Source: Mugil cephalus (lineage: Eukaryota; Chordata; Actinopteri; Mugiliformes; Mugilidae). Taken from it: a stretch of DNA of 64,000 bases. Of the stretch, positions 23,261-38,100 are shown piece by piece (the first letter of the stretch is position 1; each line of letters opens with the position of its first letter). The notes beneath the pieces are model-generated. The model made no database searches. It saw only the letters and a program-made list of their open reading frames with translations, and was not told the origin of the DNA. A program made the position numbers and the translations under genes. The stretch is taken from the NCBI RefSeq assembly GCF_022458985.1, contig NC_061789.1, forward strand, positions 8,970,357 to 9,034,356, read 5' to 3'.

Positions 23261-24215
23261 GGCTCGGCGCAGCAAGTTGGATCAACTAAAACGGGTACCA
23301 GCATCGTCTGTCTTAGATTCAACCTGGACCCCGCGACGTGGATGGGACGTGTCTCACCCCCTGTCCTCTTCACCCGCACAGGGTCCGTCCTGTCTGAGCT
23401 AAGTAATCAGCAGCGCTCTATAAACGAAAGCGTTATGGGAATGTCTCAGGAAGCGATAAAGTCGTCCACTGGCACGTATTTACATACACATCAATAACAT
23501 AAACAAGCGCACTAGTATATTGAAGCATTGTGTGTGTGGGAGGGGAAGGGAGGGAGGGAGGTAGGAGGAGGGAAAGGGGGGGATTTGATCGCAGGAGGGG
23601 GCCGTTCAACGGAAAAATGAAAGAGTGGGCTCATGCTGGAGGGTCTCTGAGAGGATCCCAACATCTTAAGTGCATTTTCTGAACCCTCAGGTCTCATTTC
23701 TTTAGAGGAGGGGTGGGGCGTTTCTCCCATTTGACTTCGAGGAATGTTCTGCACACCTCTCACACACAGAAATACACAGCGTCGGTTCTACGCAGCAGTC
23801 GGGATGGAGCAGAATGAGACCCCAGCACAACCACGGGACGCACACACACTCACTCACTCGCACACTCACTCACTCCTGGCCGTACGCACACACACACCAG
23901 CTACACAGGTAAACCAACAAAAACCAAGAATGTAGCATCAATGTTAATAAACAAGTAGAAGATGAACTGGAATCGGGATCTGGGACGAGAATAATGACAA
24001 TAATATTGCTGCTGCTGCTGCTGGCAGCGGCTGCTTTTTCCCTTATGTAGGTTACACCTTTTTTTTTTTCTTTTTTCTTTTAACTCAAAGATTCTTTGTT
24101 GGAGGAGGAGGAGGAGGAGGAGGAAGTGTGGCAGGAGGGCTCCGGTGGGGATAGAGGTCGCTGGTGGGGGGGGGGTGGTGGTGGTGGGAGTACTGGTCCA
24201 GTGGAGGTGTGGACC

Positions 24216-27200
24216 CTAGAACTGTTCGGCCAGTAGCTCGCACAGACGCCGGGACACAGAGTCTTTGCTGCAGCGCAGGGTCAGGCGGTACATCTGCACA
24301 CACGGACACACAAGAGCTATTAAGGTCAGCGTTCGAGATGGAATACGAGATTATAAAAGAGCCGCTGGATGCCCCCTCCTTTGTCGAGTAAACAGATGGG
24401 ACTTCTATTTCCCCAATATGTTGAAAAGTAGAGGAGGAGGAAGGCTCCAAAATAAATCCCAAATGATTGTGATTATCACTATCATACCTAAAAAGGATTT
24501 TTTTATTCAAACCGCATAAATGATAAATACTTTAAATTTAGTATTTTTGATTTAAAAAAAAAAAAAGGTTTTTAACTATACACCGATCAGCCATAACATT
24601 ATGACCCCTTCCCCCAAAACAGCTGTGACTCATCCGAGAATGGGCGAATATCACCACAGTACATTTTGTTTTCAAGTAATTTATGAAAATATATAGGTTA
24701 GGGCAAACTGGGTCACGCATTCTTGTTGCTAAAACTACAGCAAGACAGTCATTGACAACTGGAAAAATGTAACATGCGATATTAACATTATTAACAACAG
24801 GACGTATCTGGACAATCTGGTGCCTGGTCTGGTCTAGGTGGGTGCTACGTGTCTAAGTATTCTCCATCTTATCTCCCATCACTGGTCATAATGTTGTGGC
24901 TGGTCGGTGTGTATCTACTCAAAGGTGGTGCTGATGGTACCTGTGCCTGTGCGTTTGGCTCCAGTCTCAGCAGACAGCCCACTTGCTGGCCCTTGGTCTG
25001 GATCACTCCAGCGCACACGTAGTTCTCTGGGTTTGGATCAACGTTGTCCAGCAGGGCCGTTCCTAGTCCCAGCAGCTACACACAAACACAAACACACACA
25101 CACACACACACACAGGTATCGCAAACGATGAAGGAGCAAAACACCAGACAGATATAAACACTTCTACGACCAATTACACAGAACTATCCACCGCGATATA
25201 AAAGCGCAGCTGGGTGAGTCGTAAACAAAGATTAACTACAAACAAAGTGCAGGGTGGAGAGCATGTGACGCGTTGTGGCATTTTATTAAGGAGGCAGATG
25301 TGGTTAATGAAGAGACTGTAGAAGTACCTTCGCCTTGAGTACTTCGGTGTCCATGCTGTTGTTGGCCTTGAATATCTTTTGTGCTTCTTGCTGAGGCCTG
25401 AGGAGAGACACACACAGGAGTTTCAAAAGGGATCTTAATGGAGTTTTTTTTTTTTTTTTTAGCGTGTAGTCGTGCTGAAACATGGTTTAAAGAGTTGAGG
25501 CGCTCTCCGCATTGCACAGCGAGGTGTGTTAGTCAAATATAACTCACAGGCCTTTTGAGGTCAATGTGATTTCATATGAAGAACACAGCAGAATAAGTTT
25601 ATATTTAAGGCGAATAACAATCGATAAACATTCAAACAAAGCTGATATGACAAACCTAGAAACTACAAAGATACTGACTCACAGATCAAAACGCTTAAAT
25701 GAATTAAAACTCTCTCTTTACTCGGTTGTACAACAGTTACATGTGTTCACAGAGGGAGGAGCCCTTCGTATGTCGGCTATAGTCGACCCTGCTACCAAAA
25801 GCTCAGCGTGTGTAGCTTGGCTCATGCAAAGCAGAACAACCTGGGATGATGGAAAAACCCATAAATCAACCGACTTCACACACACACACACACACACACA
25901 CAACCCGGACGTCACTTACTGGCTAAGCTGTTTCCAGCGCTGGAAGAAGTCATGTGAGGACATCTCAGTTGGCTGGAAGAACTTGTTGATGGTGACGGGC
26001 AGCTTGAGCGTCAGGTTCTGCAGAGCTCCTCCATACCTGATCACAGCAACGACACAAATTTATCTTGTCGCCTGCGGCTGTTGGGCTGAATCGTTTCAAT
26101 CTTCTTGTAGTCAGAAACTGACTTTCAGGGCTCCCGGGGTCGGTTGTGAAAGCTCACCTGAACTTTATGTTGAGCAGCGGCGCGTCGGAGAAGTCGGTCA
26201 GACACTCGATGTTGAGGACCTGTTGAATCTGGGCTCCACCCTCCACCAGCGGCTCCACTGGTTTGGTCTGAACGTTGAGCTGTGGCCAGTTGTCAAGGAC
26301 CGTGACTGACTTTTACTTGACTGTTAGCAATGCGTGCACGGTTTTGAGCAAACACAGCCTTACATTTTTTTTAAGTTGAGCAGTTTTATAATGATTTACA
26401 AGTGTGAACATACACAGTGACGACTGTAGGTAGCTATGTTACAATAATACGTCATGGATTATCTATTCCCTGCATGGACTGTATAAAGATGGACGGCAGA
26501 TCTGCTCTAAAGCAGGGGTCTTCAATGTTTTTGCAGGCCAAGGACCCCAAACTGATGGAGAGATTAAGTAGGAACCCCCCCTTACCTGCTATACGTGTTC
26601 TATATTAAACTCGGCCTGGTGCAGTTTATAAATATATGTTCTTATCATCATTTTGCATTCGATATTATGCTATCCCTTTACTAAAATATGTTGGATTCAT
26701 GTTAATGTGTGGTTAAATATATATATATATATATAAAAATGTCTAATCAACCAAAGATTTTGACCAAAGCAAGTACAGCTCCCCCTGGTGTTTGGCTGCA
26801 ATATTGCTCATAAGCTCCACCCACTCTATGTTAGTGGATGGGACTTGGGCCAAACTAAAAAACTAAAATACACATCCAAACTTTTTTTTATGTGTATTTT
26901 TTTTTTAGTTTCAAAGATATAAATTTGATGCGTGTTCAAGTTTGATTTTAGTTAGTAACTTGACGCTATAGAAACAGGATGTGACATAATGCGGCCATCT
27001 GTTGCCATGCCAACCGCACCGCAAAGCAGAACCGAGAAAAACAAATTTTAAAAATAAGTTCAGCGTATGATCCGACATCTCCTTGTAACTGGAGGTAGAG
27101 CAGAGCACAGTATTAATTAAACGAAAAAGAGAGTGAGTCTCGATATCGTGGCTCCACTCTTTGGCCAACGCTAGGAAGCAATCCTCACCAGGGACGTCCA

Positions 27201-30200
27201 TCCTCACCAGGGACGTCCATCTAATAGAGTCAATCTTCAAATTATTCTTTTTTTTTTTTTTTAATTGTGATTAACTGATAGAAGGCGACGCCTTGTTTAT
27301 ACACAGAAAGGATATGAGACTGCAACTCCCCAGGACAGGTGACTGTGGTGGTGAAGCTGGCAAACTGCACCGACGTCTTGTTTCCGTAGAATAAGTACAT
27401 TCTCCCTAAGAGAGACATACACAGAGTTGTTAATGTTTATCATCATTGCTTGTGGATTTATTAGGTACATGTTATAAGTGTATATGTGCACGAGTAAATG
27501 CAGTGTAATGATTGTACAAAAGTGGCTACTGGCTCTTGACTTTTTCCCAGATTTGCCTATTGCAACTTCACTAGAGAGGGCTGAATGTAGAGTCCTTGTT
27601 CACAGGAGCCATTTCACACTAATAAATAAAACTGTATTATGATGAAATACAAATGGAGTGAAACCAGACCATTTGGTAGAAAGTCACACTAAATCATATT
27701 CACATGAAGACCACTCACCAAGATTCTGACGATACTCTGACTTGATGCCGATCTGTAGGAGCTGATTCTCAAACAAAACCCCGTTGTTCTTGCACACAAA
27801 CCTGCGGAGTGAAAAAGACGTTTACGGGGTTTATCAAACACCGCAATGAGACGTCACTTGGTCGGAGGGAGTTGTTGTTACACGAGGAATTAGATGAGTG
27901 ATTAAATCATTAGTTGACTGAATTTCCATAATTGAGAAAGGTCTTTAATTAGCCCTACCTTGAAGTAATTCACATGTCTTCCGCTGCATTACTTGTACTA
28001 AGACCTCAGTTCTACACAGTGTCCAAACAAGGTTTATCAAATCAAACCGGTGTAATGATCCATTTTTTTTTTTTTTTTTTAACTGTGGCCATAGTGACTG
28101 ATCTTATAGTGTGAAATCTTTCTTATGAATCTTCATCTTCATCTTCATCATCACCCAAATTATTACAGCACTATGTTAATTAAACACCACCACCAGAACA
28201 AGCAGTGAAGCCCTTGGACAGTGTCAAGAAAATGTTTGTGAACCCTTGAAATTACCAGGATTTCTGCATCGTTTTTTTTAAAATGTGGTCAGATCCTCAT
28301 TTGAGTCACAGGTCCGATCGTAATCTGACTAGAATAAAACAAATCATGTGCAGTTTGGTCTTTATTGAACTCCTATAGATGTTCAAGAGAGCTTTAAACC
28401 ATTTCTCCTTACAAGGCTGTTTCCATCCACCAACATTTCTAGGATACCCTGGTTGAAGAGTCCTAATCAAGTCATATTACCTTGACATTTGTCTGAAAAA
28501 AAGGAATCCATTGCATCCAGGCCTTGCAAAAGTCCAAGTCACCATGATGCTGCCTCCACCATGCTTCACATTAACATGAGACGGCATTTGTGAGGTTTTG
28601 ACCTTTTGTTGGCCAGATTAGGCAGAAAATATCAATGCATGGGGTCTATTCCCAAAGAAAAACACGTGATACAGTGTTTCCCATACAGTAGTAACACTAA
28701 TTGTGGACGGCCAGGGTCTAACTTAGTACGACCGGGTCTTTTAACTAGAAAGAGAAAACATCACGAGAAGCGATTTGTGTCGTTCACTAATAAAAATTTA
28801 TGTAACCGCCACTTTTTAAAGCCTGTTTAAGCTCTTGACTTTTAGACCACAGAGATCACAATTACAACTTTTTAAAGAGTAGGTCAAAACCAGAAAGAAA
28901 AAACGACTCCAGGCGTATTAATAACCAGCTATGCTTTATAAGCACTAACAAGCAAAGCTAGTTGAAAGTCAACTGTTTCCTATTAATTAAGTTTATTCAC
29001 TGAATAAAATCACAGCAAGTGGAAGTCTCCGTGGTTACGGCCACTGAGTGGCAAAGTTGAGCCATGAGCTTATCCATGAGTTTAAACAGCATCTAAGTTG
29101 TAAAATTAATTTAAAAAAACAAAAAAGCTGTTGTGCGACTGACTGTATAAAACAGATTTGAAAAGGTACCTCCGACTGCCAAAGAAAAGAGAAGTAAATG
29201 GATCCCTTTATTACTAAGAAACAACCGTAACCTTGAATGTTTGCGGTTCTTTTGTTGGTATGTAGTTCATATGGATCATTGTTGAGTCAAATCAACCTTA
29301 ATTTGATCTGATAATCCACATTTTCCCTGGTCTCGCTGTGTTTACTGCCATGTTTTTGCCCCTCAGTGGGCGTGGCCCCAGACAACAGTGACATCATTGC
29401 ATACCCTCTATTTCATCTTGCATACATTTACCCATTAAATGCCACGTCTCAAAAGCATTTTGTTTAGTACTCATGTAGACGAACTACACAAGCTGCTGCT
29501 GTTTGTAGCTAAATCCAACATCCACGTTATTACGTTAATTTAAAGACCGACTGACTGGTAGCATGGAAACAAAACAGCTAATTATGACCTAATTTCTATC
29601 TCCTGCGCTACACCCATAGAACATTTTCTCCTTATAATTACCAGTTTTAATGTTTTTCCTTTGAGAACAGACCCCTGTATTACTATTGTTTGTGTAACCT
29701 AGCAAATGTGACTCAGTAGCCCGGACTTGACAAAGGTTAGGGTTCTGGTTGGTGAACATAAGGTCAACAGAGGGTGAATTAGCACAGTGGCTCACATACT
29801 TGTTGGAGCCCGGGCTGGTAATGATTACTCAACGTTTCTGTTTGTGTGTTATTAGTCAAGTCTGTAATTGTGACTTTGATGACGACCAGACCACATTTTA
29901 TGACTACTAAACGCAGAAATCCCGGTTATGCCAAAGTTTCCATGCAACTGTGTGCGGAGCCGCAAGCAAAGGCAAACACATGACATAATTGTGCGCGCAG
30001 AGAAAGACCTTACTTGTTAAGAAGTTCGTCTGCCTCAGACAGAGGAGGAGCAGGATCCTCAGAGGGAGGAGCAGAGCTGAGAGACCACAGGACAGCGCAG
30101 AGGTGAGGAGAGACAGCCCACAAACGAGACGGGAGAAGGAATGGACACGGGCAGCGGGACGAACGAGGGATGAAGGGATAGAGCAGGAATGGGAAATGAA

Positions 30201-32098
30201 AAAAAAAAAGTCCAGTCCGGTCAACACAGGATATAAAGTAACGGTGTGAGGGAGGTCGGGTTAAGAGAAACGTGACAGTGAGAAGAGAGAAGGATAAAAT
30301 GCAAAAGTGGTTAGTAAAAGCACTTTTTTTGCACAAAAACGATACAAAAAACACAATGAAAGACACCTGCTACTTTAACTGCAGCAAATACTCATGCGGT
30401 CAAGTGGGCGTTTGGAACTGTACTCAACGAAGGCTACGAGGGTTTGATTAGTTTCTATCCAGACCGTGGGAAACGCACCTTTAAGGCTGAATGTCAGCGT
30501 TTTAAACCCTGGTTATTTCTGAGTACAGAGCCAAAACAACAGCAAATCACTGCAACTGTCCAAATGCGACCAACACTCTACGTTTGACTCTGTTTAAAAG
30601 CACATACGTAGTCTACACATAAAGCTTGATGCCATGCATTGCGGTGCTTAAATCTACGTGTCTGTGCGCGGCCGCTGGACGGGACAATAAGAGTCTGTTT
30701 TGACTTCTTCATTTTTCATGTGCGCGGAGCTGACGAGGAGGAAATAATTACCTTCCTCAAGCAGAAGCGAAACAGAAATTGGTTGTGGTGGGATATAATA
30801 CACTATAAAACAAACTGAAACTTGGAAGCGTGCGGTGCGCGTACGCGTAACAGCGCCGAGGATGTGTGGCCGCTGCGACGAAAATCATTCTATAATTAAT
30901 GTTTCTCTTAAACGGGCTCAAATTACGAGCTTTGTACGGCTCGCACAGCTGACTGCGGGCGAGCGTGTAATCAAGACGACACCGCACTCGGCTGTGGTGT
31001 GAAAACGGCTGCGCTTAATTTATCCTGCATGGCTCTTAAAATGTGTGACGTGCAACGGGTTTGGTGCTCTGAATCATCGGCCATGACATCAAAGAGGTAA
31101 AAAAAATAAAATAAAAAAGACTTAACTACAGTATCTAACTAGAGTCTGACAAGTGTGAAAAGCACCTGGTAATTTAACACACATACACACAAGACAAGGC
31201 AAACAGTATTCACCTCATCTAGAACGAATTTGAAGCTGCTGAAAATACGCAGCGACGCACAAGTAAATATCAATTAACTGTGTGAGTGAGTTGCTGCGAA
31301 GCAGCACTTTGAACCGCGTTAGTGTGTGTTCACGCTGTGGCGCATTAGCCTCCTCTGTTCCCACAACCTCCCTCAGGTTGTTATGACCAACGCTGCTCTG
31401 ATAACGTGGTTAAGATAAGAGAGATTGTATCGCGTTTACGCTGCGCGTTTCACACGAGCAAGTGCAGTTAACGCTGAATGATTTCGCAACGCGGGGGCTC
31501 ACAGCTCAATATCGCTAATGCTAATGCTCACACTTGTGCTTTCAGTAATGAAACTTTCTCACGCAGACCTGACGTCAGGTGAAACTGGTGCCCTTTACGC
31601 ACCAGCGCATATAGAGCGGGTTGGTCAGAGCGTTTTCGTCGGAGTGAAAGTGACGAGCCATACATCCGACACAATTAGCTCGATGGCCAAAAGCTCTACA
31701 GAACTGCTGAGTTCAGGTTTGTTTTTGCCTCAGCCCCGTCTATTGTGTTCATTTCATCTCGTGATAATAGACGGTGGAACAGCTGATTGTGGTTAAAAGC
31801 CTCTGTGGTAAATATGTTAAAAAGGCATCAACATATATGTAGAGCAGGTCAGGTGCTTTTATGCAAACCTATTATGCACATATTACTACTGACAAGTTAC
31901 GTTAAAGATATTTGTATCTTCTCTAGCTAATTCTCCTTCTGTAGTTTACTACTGGGCCCTTACTCCGAGTCACCAGAGCCCTCCACCAATAGGGAATCGG
32001 AGGTCTCGGTGGGCGCTTCCAGATCTCTGTCAATGTCCAATCGCGGAAGAGGACGGGAGACAGGCGCACATTCAAATCAAAAAGCACGCGCACGCACG

Positions 32099-32134
<36 letters not shown>

Positions 32135-35100
32135 GAGGGAAATGGAGAGAAGGGAAGGAGAGAAAAAAAAGACGAAAGACAGTCACATACACAGCAAGAT
32201 TAAAAAGAACAGACAAGTGTGTAGCGGACCTGCCAACCTTGAAGTCTGCGCCAACTCATTCTGCTTCCAGAGAACAGGACACGTACGCGTGACGCCACCG
32301 TGTCCAACTGTGTTTAACAAAATACCGATTGGACTGGTTTGAAAAGAAATAGCTCTTCGTACCAGCAGGTGGCAGTATTCTACGAACGAGAAGAAACACT
32401 AGCAAATGTCAAACTGATTTTAATTCAGGGGCTTCATGCAGCCTAATCTGCAGGATAATCAATAAATAGCAGCAACTCTTTTCCGTTTGTTTTATCAGAG
32501 TGTATACAGCAACTAGAAGTTAATTAGTAGTGAGTAGTAGTAAAGACCTTTTCAATATCTTTTTAATATCTCACCGCCACTTTGAATTATAACCATTTAC
32601 ATCAGTGACACCTTTAACTTAACAGTTTTGGTTTATATAGACCTCTATCATACAACAGAATTCAAAGGGAGAATAAATCAAAGGCAAAGTTTAGTGTACA
32701 AACACTTGTACAAACTAGTTTAACGCATATAAATAACAGTGGTGCCAGTAGAGTTGTCAATTACTCCATTGATTGAACCACATCAGATAAGAAATACTTT
32801 TGCTTTGTTGAAGAGCAAAAATTTTATACTTTATAAAGGGTCTTAATTTCTCCAAAATCAAATTTTAAATACTTTTCAAGACCCCGTTTTAACCTGAAGA
32901 ACAATTACATTAATGAAAATGTTTAAATTTAATTAATTATCCTATTACAAAACATTTTACAACCCACACATTGCTGCCATCTGCTGTTCCGTTTCTGCAA
33001 CTCTTACACAACAGTGCGCCCTAGTGGAGAAGTTAGGAACAGCAGCTACTTTTTTATTGAAAAATCGCTGTTAATGTGCAGTTAGGTAACTTTGCGGGGC
33101 CGCGGGCCGCGTGTTTGACACCCCCCGTTCTAGATATGTCGTAACTCCCGTCGTTTTGTTTACTTTTGCTAAACTGCACAGCCGATCAGAGGGATAACTC
33201 AGCTAGACATTCAGCTACCAGTTCAATATGCTGGGAGTCAAACTACTGCCAACGGTGGTGGACACCAGAAGAAACAAAGATCTTTCAGGATTTCATGTTC
33301 CTCTACCAGACAAGTATCTAACTAACAGTCTGTATTAATGTAACATAAAGACTAACCTAAATATTGACCTAGACTATTGGAACTTTGTTTTTGGAGGAGT
33401 TATAATACAGTATCCGACTACGAATGCCTCCAGGTTGACAGGTCCATATCAGACAAAGATAGAGCACAGAAAGACAGAGCGAAACAGAGCGACGATCAAC
33501 ACGTGACAACTGGCTGCATAGTCGTCTAAGAGGCACGAACACACCACAGACGCCACAACTACTTACATTTAACCACAGTTTAAGAAGTTGAGAGCACGAG
33601 AGCAAACCACAGAGTTAAGATGCTTTCGCCACACAGTTCGGTCCAGTATGAGAGGTACAGTTAGAACAGTAAGTATGTTTGCTTCAGTTAGTGGGTTACT
33701 GACGTGAGATTCCTTGAAACATGATGCGATGACAAAAAACTGGACAAAACTGGCTGGATTAGAGAAACGTATGCGCCCACCCACACTTTGAAAGGCAGGT
33801 TTGTTTGTTTGTTATATACAGTGTACGGACTGAGAGGAGTCCCCATCAGTTTCAACACTTCTGACTTCCGCTTAAAAAAAAAAAAAACAGAGACGCTGCC
33901 TCTTTCTCTTCTCTTGTTGCAGCCACTCATACTGGACTTTGGCCTAGATCGGACTCTACCATCCGCCCGATAAAATATGATCTTTCACCTCAGGAAGCCG
34001 TCGTCGTTCACAGCGGCAGAAGGTGCAGCAGGCCCCGCCTCGGAGAACACGTCCACCAGTAGGCTGCCGGCGCTGGTCGGAGCTGCACCGAGGGGAGCAG
34101 CGGAACGAATCCCGAGGAGGTCTGCTGATGGTGACGGGGTAGACTAAGGGGGAAGAAAGAAAAACAAATGGAAATGTAACACGTGTTTTATTGTCTAATG
34201 GTTTTACTTAAAACCATTGACTGTATATACCACAGACAAACCCATCGTGATGCACCCATTGGATTCTGAACCTCGAAAATGAAGCCTGTCGCCATGTTGG
34301 ATCTGCTTGGATACTCCAAATATGAACAATTCTCCACTACTTGTTAGCTCAGGACTGTCACTCAAAGTGCAAACGGCCTTAATTATGCAAAATTTTAAAC
34401 CTTAATAAAAAAAATAAACGAATGAGTTAGAAAAAAATTGTCATGAATAGCGAAATAAACTATTGAGACCAAATTAATTTTTTGGACCAGGCAGTAAACA
34501 TGTTTAACATGGGGGTCTATGGGGATTTGCTCCCTTTTAGAGTCAGCCTCAAGTGGCCACTTGATGAACTGCAGTTTTTTTGCACTTCACTGTTCAGACC
34601 CAGATGTTGCCTCCTGCTTAAAAACCACAGTTCTGTTTATTTGTGCCCTACAGAAACTCTTCTTACAGCATTAGACGCCGCCATGGCCGATGTGTCCGGC
34701 CCCCGTTCGGCGCCTCCGTTCAACTCCCCGCCTTCCCGTTTGTTGTCTTCCAGCTCTGTCACGGACACGGCCCCGGGGCCCTTCTTCTTCTTGAGTTTTG
34801 CCAGAATCGATGACTCCCTCTCTGGGAAGGGAGGCATCTCCTCCAAGACTGTGGCCTAGGGGGAAACGAGAGGACGGCTCACTAACATCTGACTAAATAT
34901 GTATATTATTATTATTATTATTGTCAAACTGAACTAACCAGGACGTCCGTGCTGGCGATGGAAGAAAGCTTCAGGTACTCCACCGCGCGCTGTTGCAGCT
35001 CCACGTCCGAGTTGCGGATCTGGCTGTCGCAGCGCAGCACCTCCTGGATGGTGGCCTTGGTCTCCGGGAACAGGTTGATGAACTTGATGTAGGCCGACAG

Positions 35101-38100
35101 CAGCAGGGCGCGGGTCGGCACGGAGCACAGGTGGAACTTGGAGTGGAGGAGGTTGAACTGGACCAGCGGACTGTGTGATAAGACGGTTAAGTTATTGTTT
35201 GTCCTTTTCCGGAAAGTCAATTTTGCGCCAGAACGTAACATACCTGGAACGGGGGTCACCGGCAATGAGGTTACCAAACTCTCCCAGGATGTAGCCTCCG
35301 ACCTTTACCATGTTCTCGTGGCAGGCGGGAGCTTGCAAGGCCTGGAAGAGACAATGATTCCCCTTATTGTCTAAAATTGCAGCTTAAAATCATAAATTAC
35401 TGCTTGAGTTTAATAGATGATGAGCAGCAATCCTTCAAAAAGGTGGAGTTTCCTCAGACATAACAGTAAAATCCCTGTCTTCCTATGTTACTGTTGCTAG
35501 GTGAGACAAACATTAAGAGACAAACTTTATGATTTCATGCTACTCTCATACCTCAAACACCGTCTTGGCGGCGTATCCCTGCACGTCGTCTCGGTTGATG
35601 ACGATCTGAATGACTCGGTACCACACCTCCTCGCTGACGTAGTCGCCGGCGATGCGGATGAGGTTGAGGATGGTGTCGACATACCAGGAGTAATCCACGG
35701 CGTACTTCTCCGCGAGTATGGCCACTTTCAGCACCTGTGTGAGGCCGGCGCAACAACATCACAGGTCAATAACTTCGTCGCGGGGGCCTGATTTACTACA
35801 GGCTGCAGGATTGCTTTTGATATTTAGGGCAGATAAAGTAATCTAGAGAATAAATCGGATCTAAACTAAATAATTTAATTACATCACGTACCTTTAAAAA
35901 GCTGATTTGTTTTGAGGTCATTTCGATGTGAATACTCTGCATGGCTCTAGCTCAAGGGTGTCAAACTCATTTTAGTTAAGGGGCCACACTCACACACTTC
36001 AATCTCTCGGGGGCCAAACCAGTAACACAATAGCTTATTAACTTGTAAATGATGACAACTCCTAATGTTTCCCTTTACTTTAATGTAAAGAAGTACAAGT
36101 ATATGTAATGAACAACTGTAAATTTCTTATGAAGTGCAAGGTGCAAGTGCAATTTTTTATTTTATTGAATATTTTCAGCTGTTATCGTCAGTGTAATTTT
36201 TGCAAATTCATCACACGGGCCAGATTGGAACCTCTGGCGAGCCAGTTTTGGCCCCCGGGCCTTATGTTTGACACCCCTGCTCTAGCTAAACAACATGCAG
36301 CAGCCTTTAGGAGGCAGGTGACTTGTAGCTTCTCTCCAGGTGGCTGTTTCATGTTTTAAATTTCTTTTTTTTTTATTTAACCTTATATAATTGTCTTTCC
36401 TTCTCACGCCTGACCATGTGCATCTGTGCTGCAGGGGAGGCCAGTTAAGTGGATTTGCCAAGCGTCAGGGTTGGTGAGTAGGTCAAAACGAAAGAAAATT
36501 TGGTTTCACCGCTACAAAGCTAATAACGTTAATGTTAAACTCGCATTAAGCTCAAATTCGCTGTCTTGTCATTAACCTTATCGCTTGTTTCGACAGTTAA
36601 GGATTAATCGTGTGCGCGCCTCCCTGGCACCAGAACGTTAAAAGAGAAAAAAAAAAAAATAAGCTGGCAAGGCGCAGAATATTTCTTGGCGCCATCTCTG
36701 ACACCCACCATCTCCTCCCTGATGGAGTAGTCCGCCGTCTCAAGGTAGCTGAGCATCTCGGCTACGATCTGCTTAGCGTTGCTGCGGTCGCACATGGCGT
36801 AGAGCAGATCTGCCGCCCGCTGCCGAACACTCACGTCCCTCTCGGTCTGCAGAGACAGTCACAGAGGAGTTAAGTCAGGAGGCTTTCAAACCATAAGAGC
36901 GAGCTGATTTTCTCCAGCGCGCAGCGTGCGCTGCCCACCTTGAGGGCGTTGATGACGGTCTCGATGTGCGTCTTGACGGCCTCGTGCGAAAACTCCGAGC
37001 TGGCCAGAGTGCACATGCTCTCCAGGGCCAGGTAGCGGAGGTTGGTCTCTCTGTGCTGCAGGAACTGGCCCAGCTGGTTGCAGGCTCGCACCAGGAGGTT
37101 CGGCTCGCTGCGGAAACAGAAACCGGAGCTCAGTGACTGATGGCCGGGGCGCGATAATGTCTGCACAGTTCAGGGCTTGCGGTGGGATCGCGTCAGGAGA
37201 CGACAAGAAGACTAGCGTGAAGTAAAATACAGAAACAAAGACTGAGAGAAGACGCGTGAATCATCGTATTCGTGCTCATGTTTCATTCAGAGAAAAACAA
37301 GGCCAGATTTAAACACAGCATTGTCGCTGTTAATGCATATGGTGACACACAGATTGATAATCATGCAGCGCAAGAATCATCTGTTATTAGAACCAGAGTC
37401 ACTACTTCCATTGGATACTTGTGTATTCGAGCAGAGTGAGGGGTGAAAAGCTGCACGACATAATCTTTCTCTTGCCGTTTATCTGACAATATATAAATAA
37501 AATAGATTCTATTGGACACAGATGCACCAACTCAGCTGATTACATCCGGACAGAGAATATACAGAGATGTTTGTTTGGGGGAGCTGCGCTTTTTTCGGCG
37601 CGTCGGCTCGGAGCGCCTCACCTGTCGTAGTGGATGATGAGCGAGATGGCCTCGAACAGGATCGCGTTCTTGGCGTTGGAGTGCTGCACCTTCTTGGACT
37701 TGGGCGGCTCCTGGGCCTTATTGAGGATGGTCTCCAGGCACTCCACCAGGCGGCCCTTGACGGCGCCGTCTTCCGGCGGTGGGTAGCACTGCAGCAGGCG
37801 CAGCAGCTTGCAGGAGAGCCACGGCGCCGGCACGAAGTAGTAGGTGTAGTCCTGCAGGTCGGTGGAGGCCGACGACACGATCTGGGGGGAACGAAGAAAC
37901 CAACGTGTGAAAAGGTCGTCGCGTTTTCGCCACCGTTGAATTATAACTGCTGCCGCTCAGACGCTCACCCTGCTCAGACGGGAAACGGCCAGGGAAACGC
38001 AGGTCTTGAACTCATCTGGATTCTTTTGACTCAGGCAGGTGATGAGAGAGATGGCTGCCGTCACCACGCCCTGGAAAACACAGCCACGACAAAGGCGCTA

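Larger units (their letters stand above)
20900..24215. other. Intergenic: phosphatase 5' side to ap2a1 3' UTR
   Basis: Holds repeat family A copy 2 (21540-22325, split), a diverged transposon relic at about 22400-22500, CA/GA microsatellites, an AAT array at 23220-23255 and a G-rich run at about 23530-23585. The part below 24216 on the minus strand is the expected ap2a1 3' UTR. TTTATTTATT at 22851-22860 offers a minus-strand AATAAA about 1.4 kb after the stop codon. No other coding exon was recognised. Confidence 0.5.

Noticed and set aside
25566-26309. 247-codon plus-strand open frame
   Set aside because: It overlaps two ap2a1 exons on the other strand and their intervening intron, including a CA repeat. 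No family resemblance.
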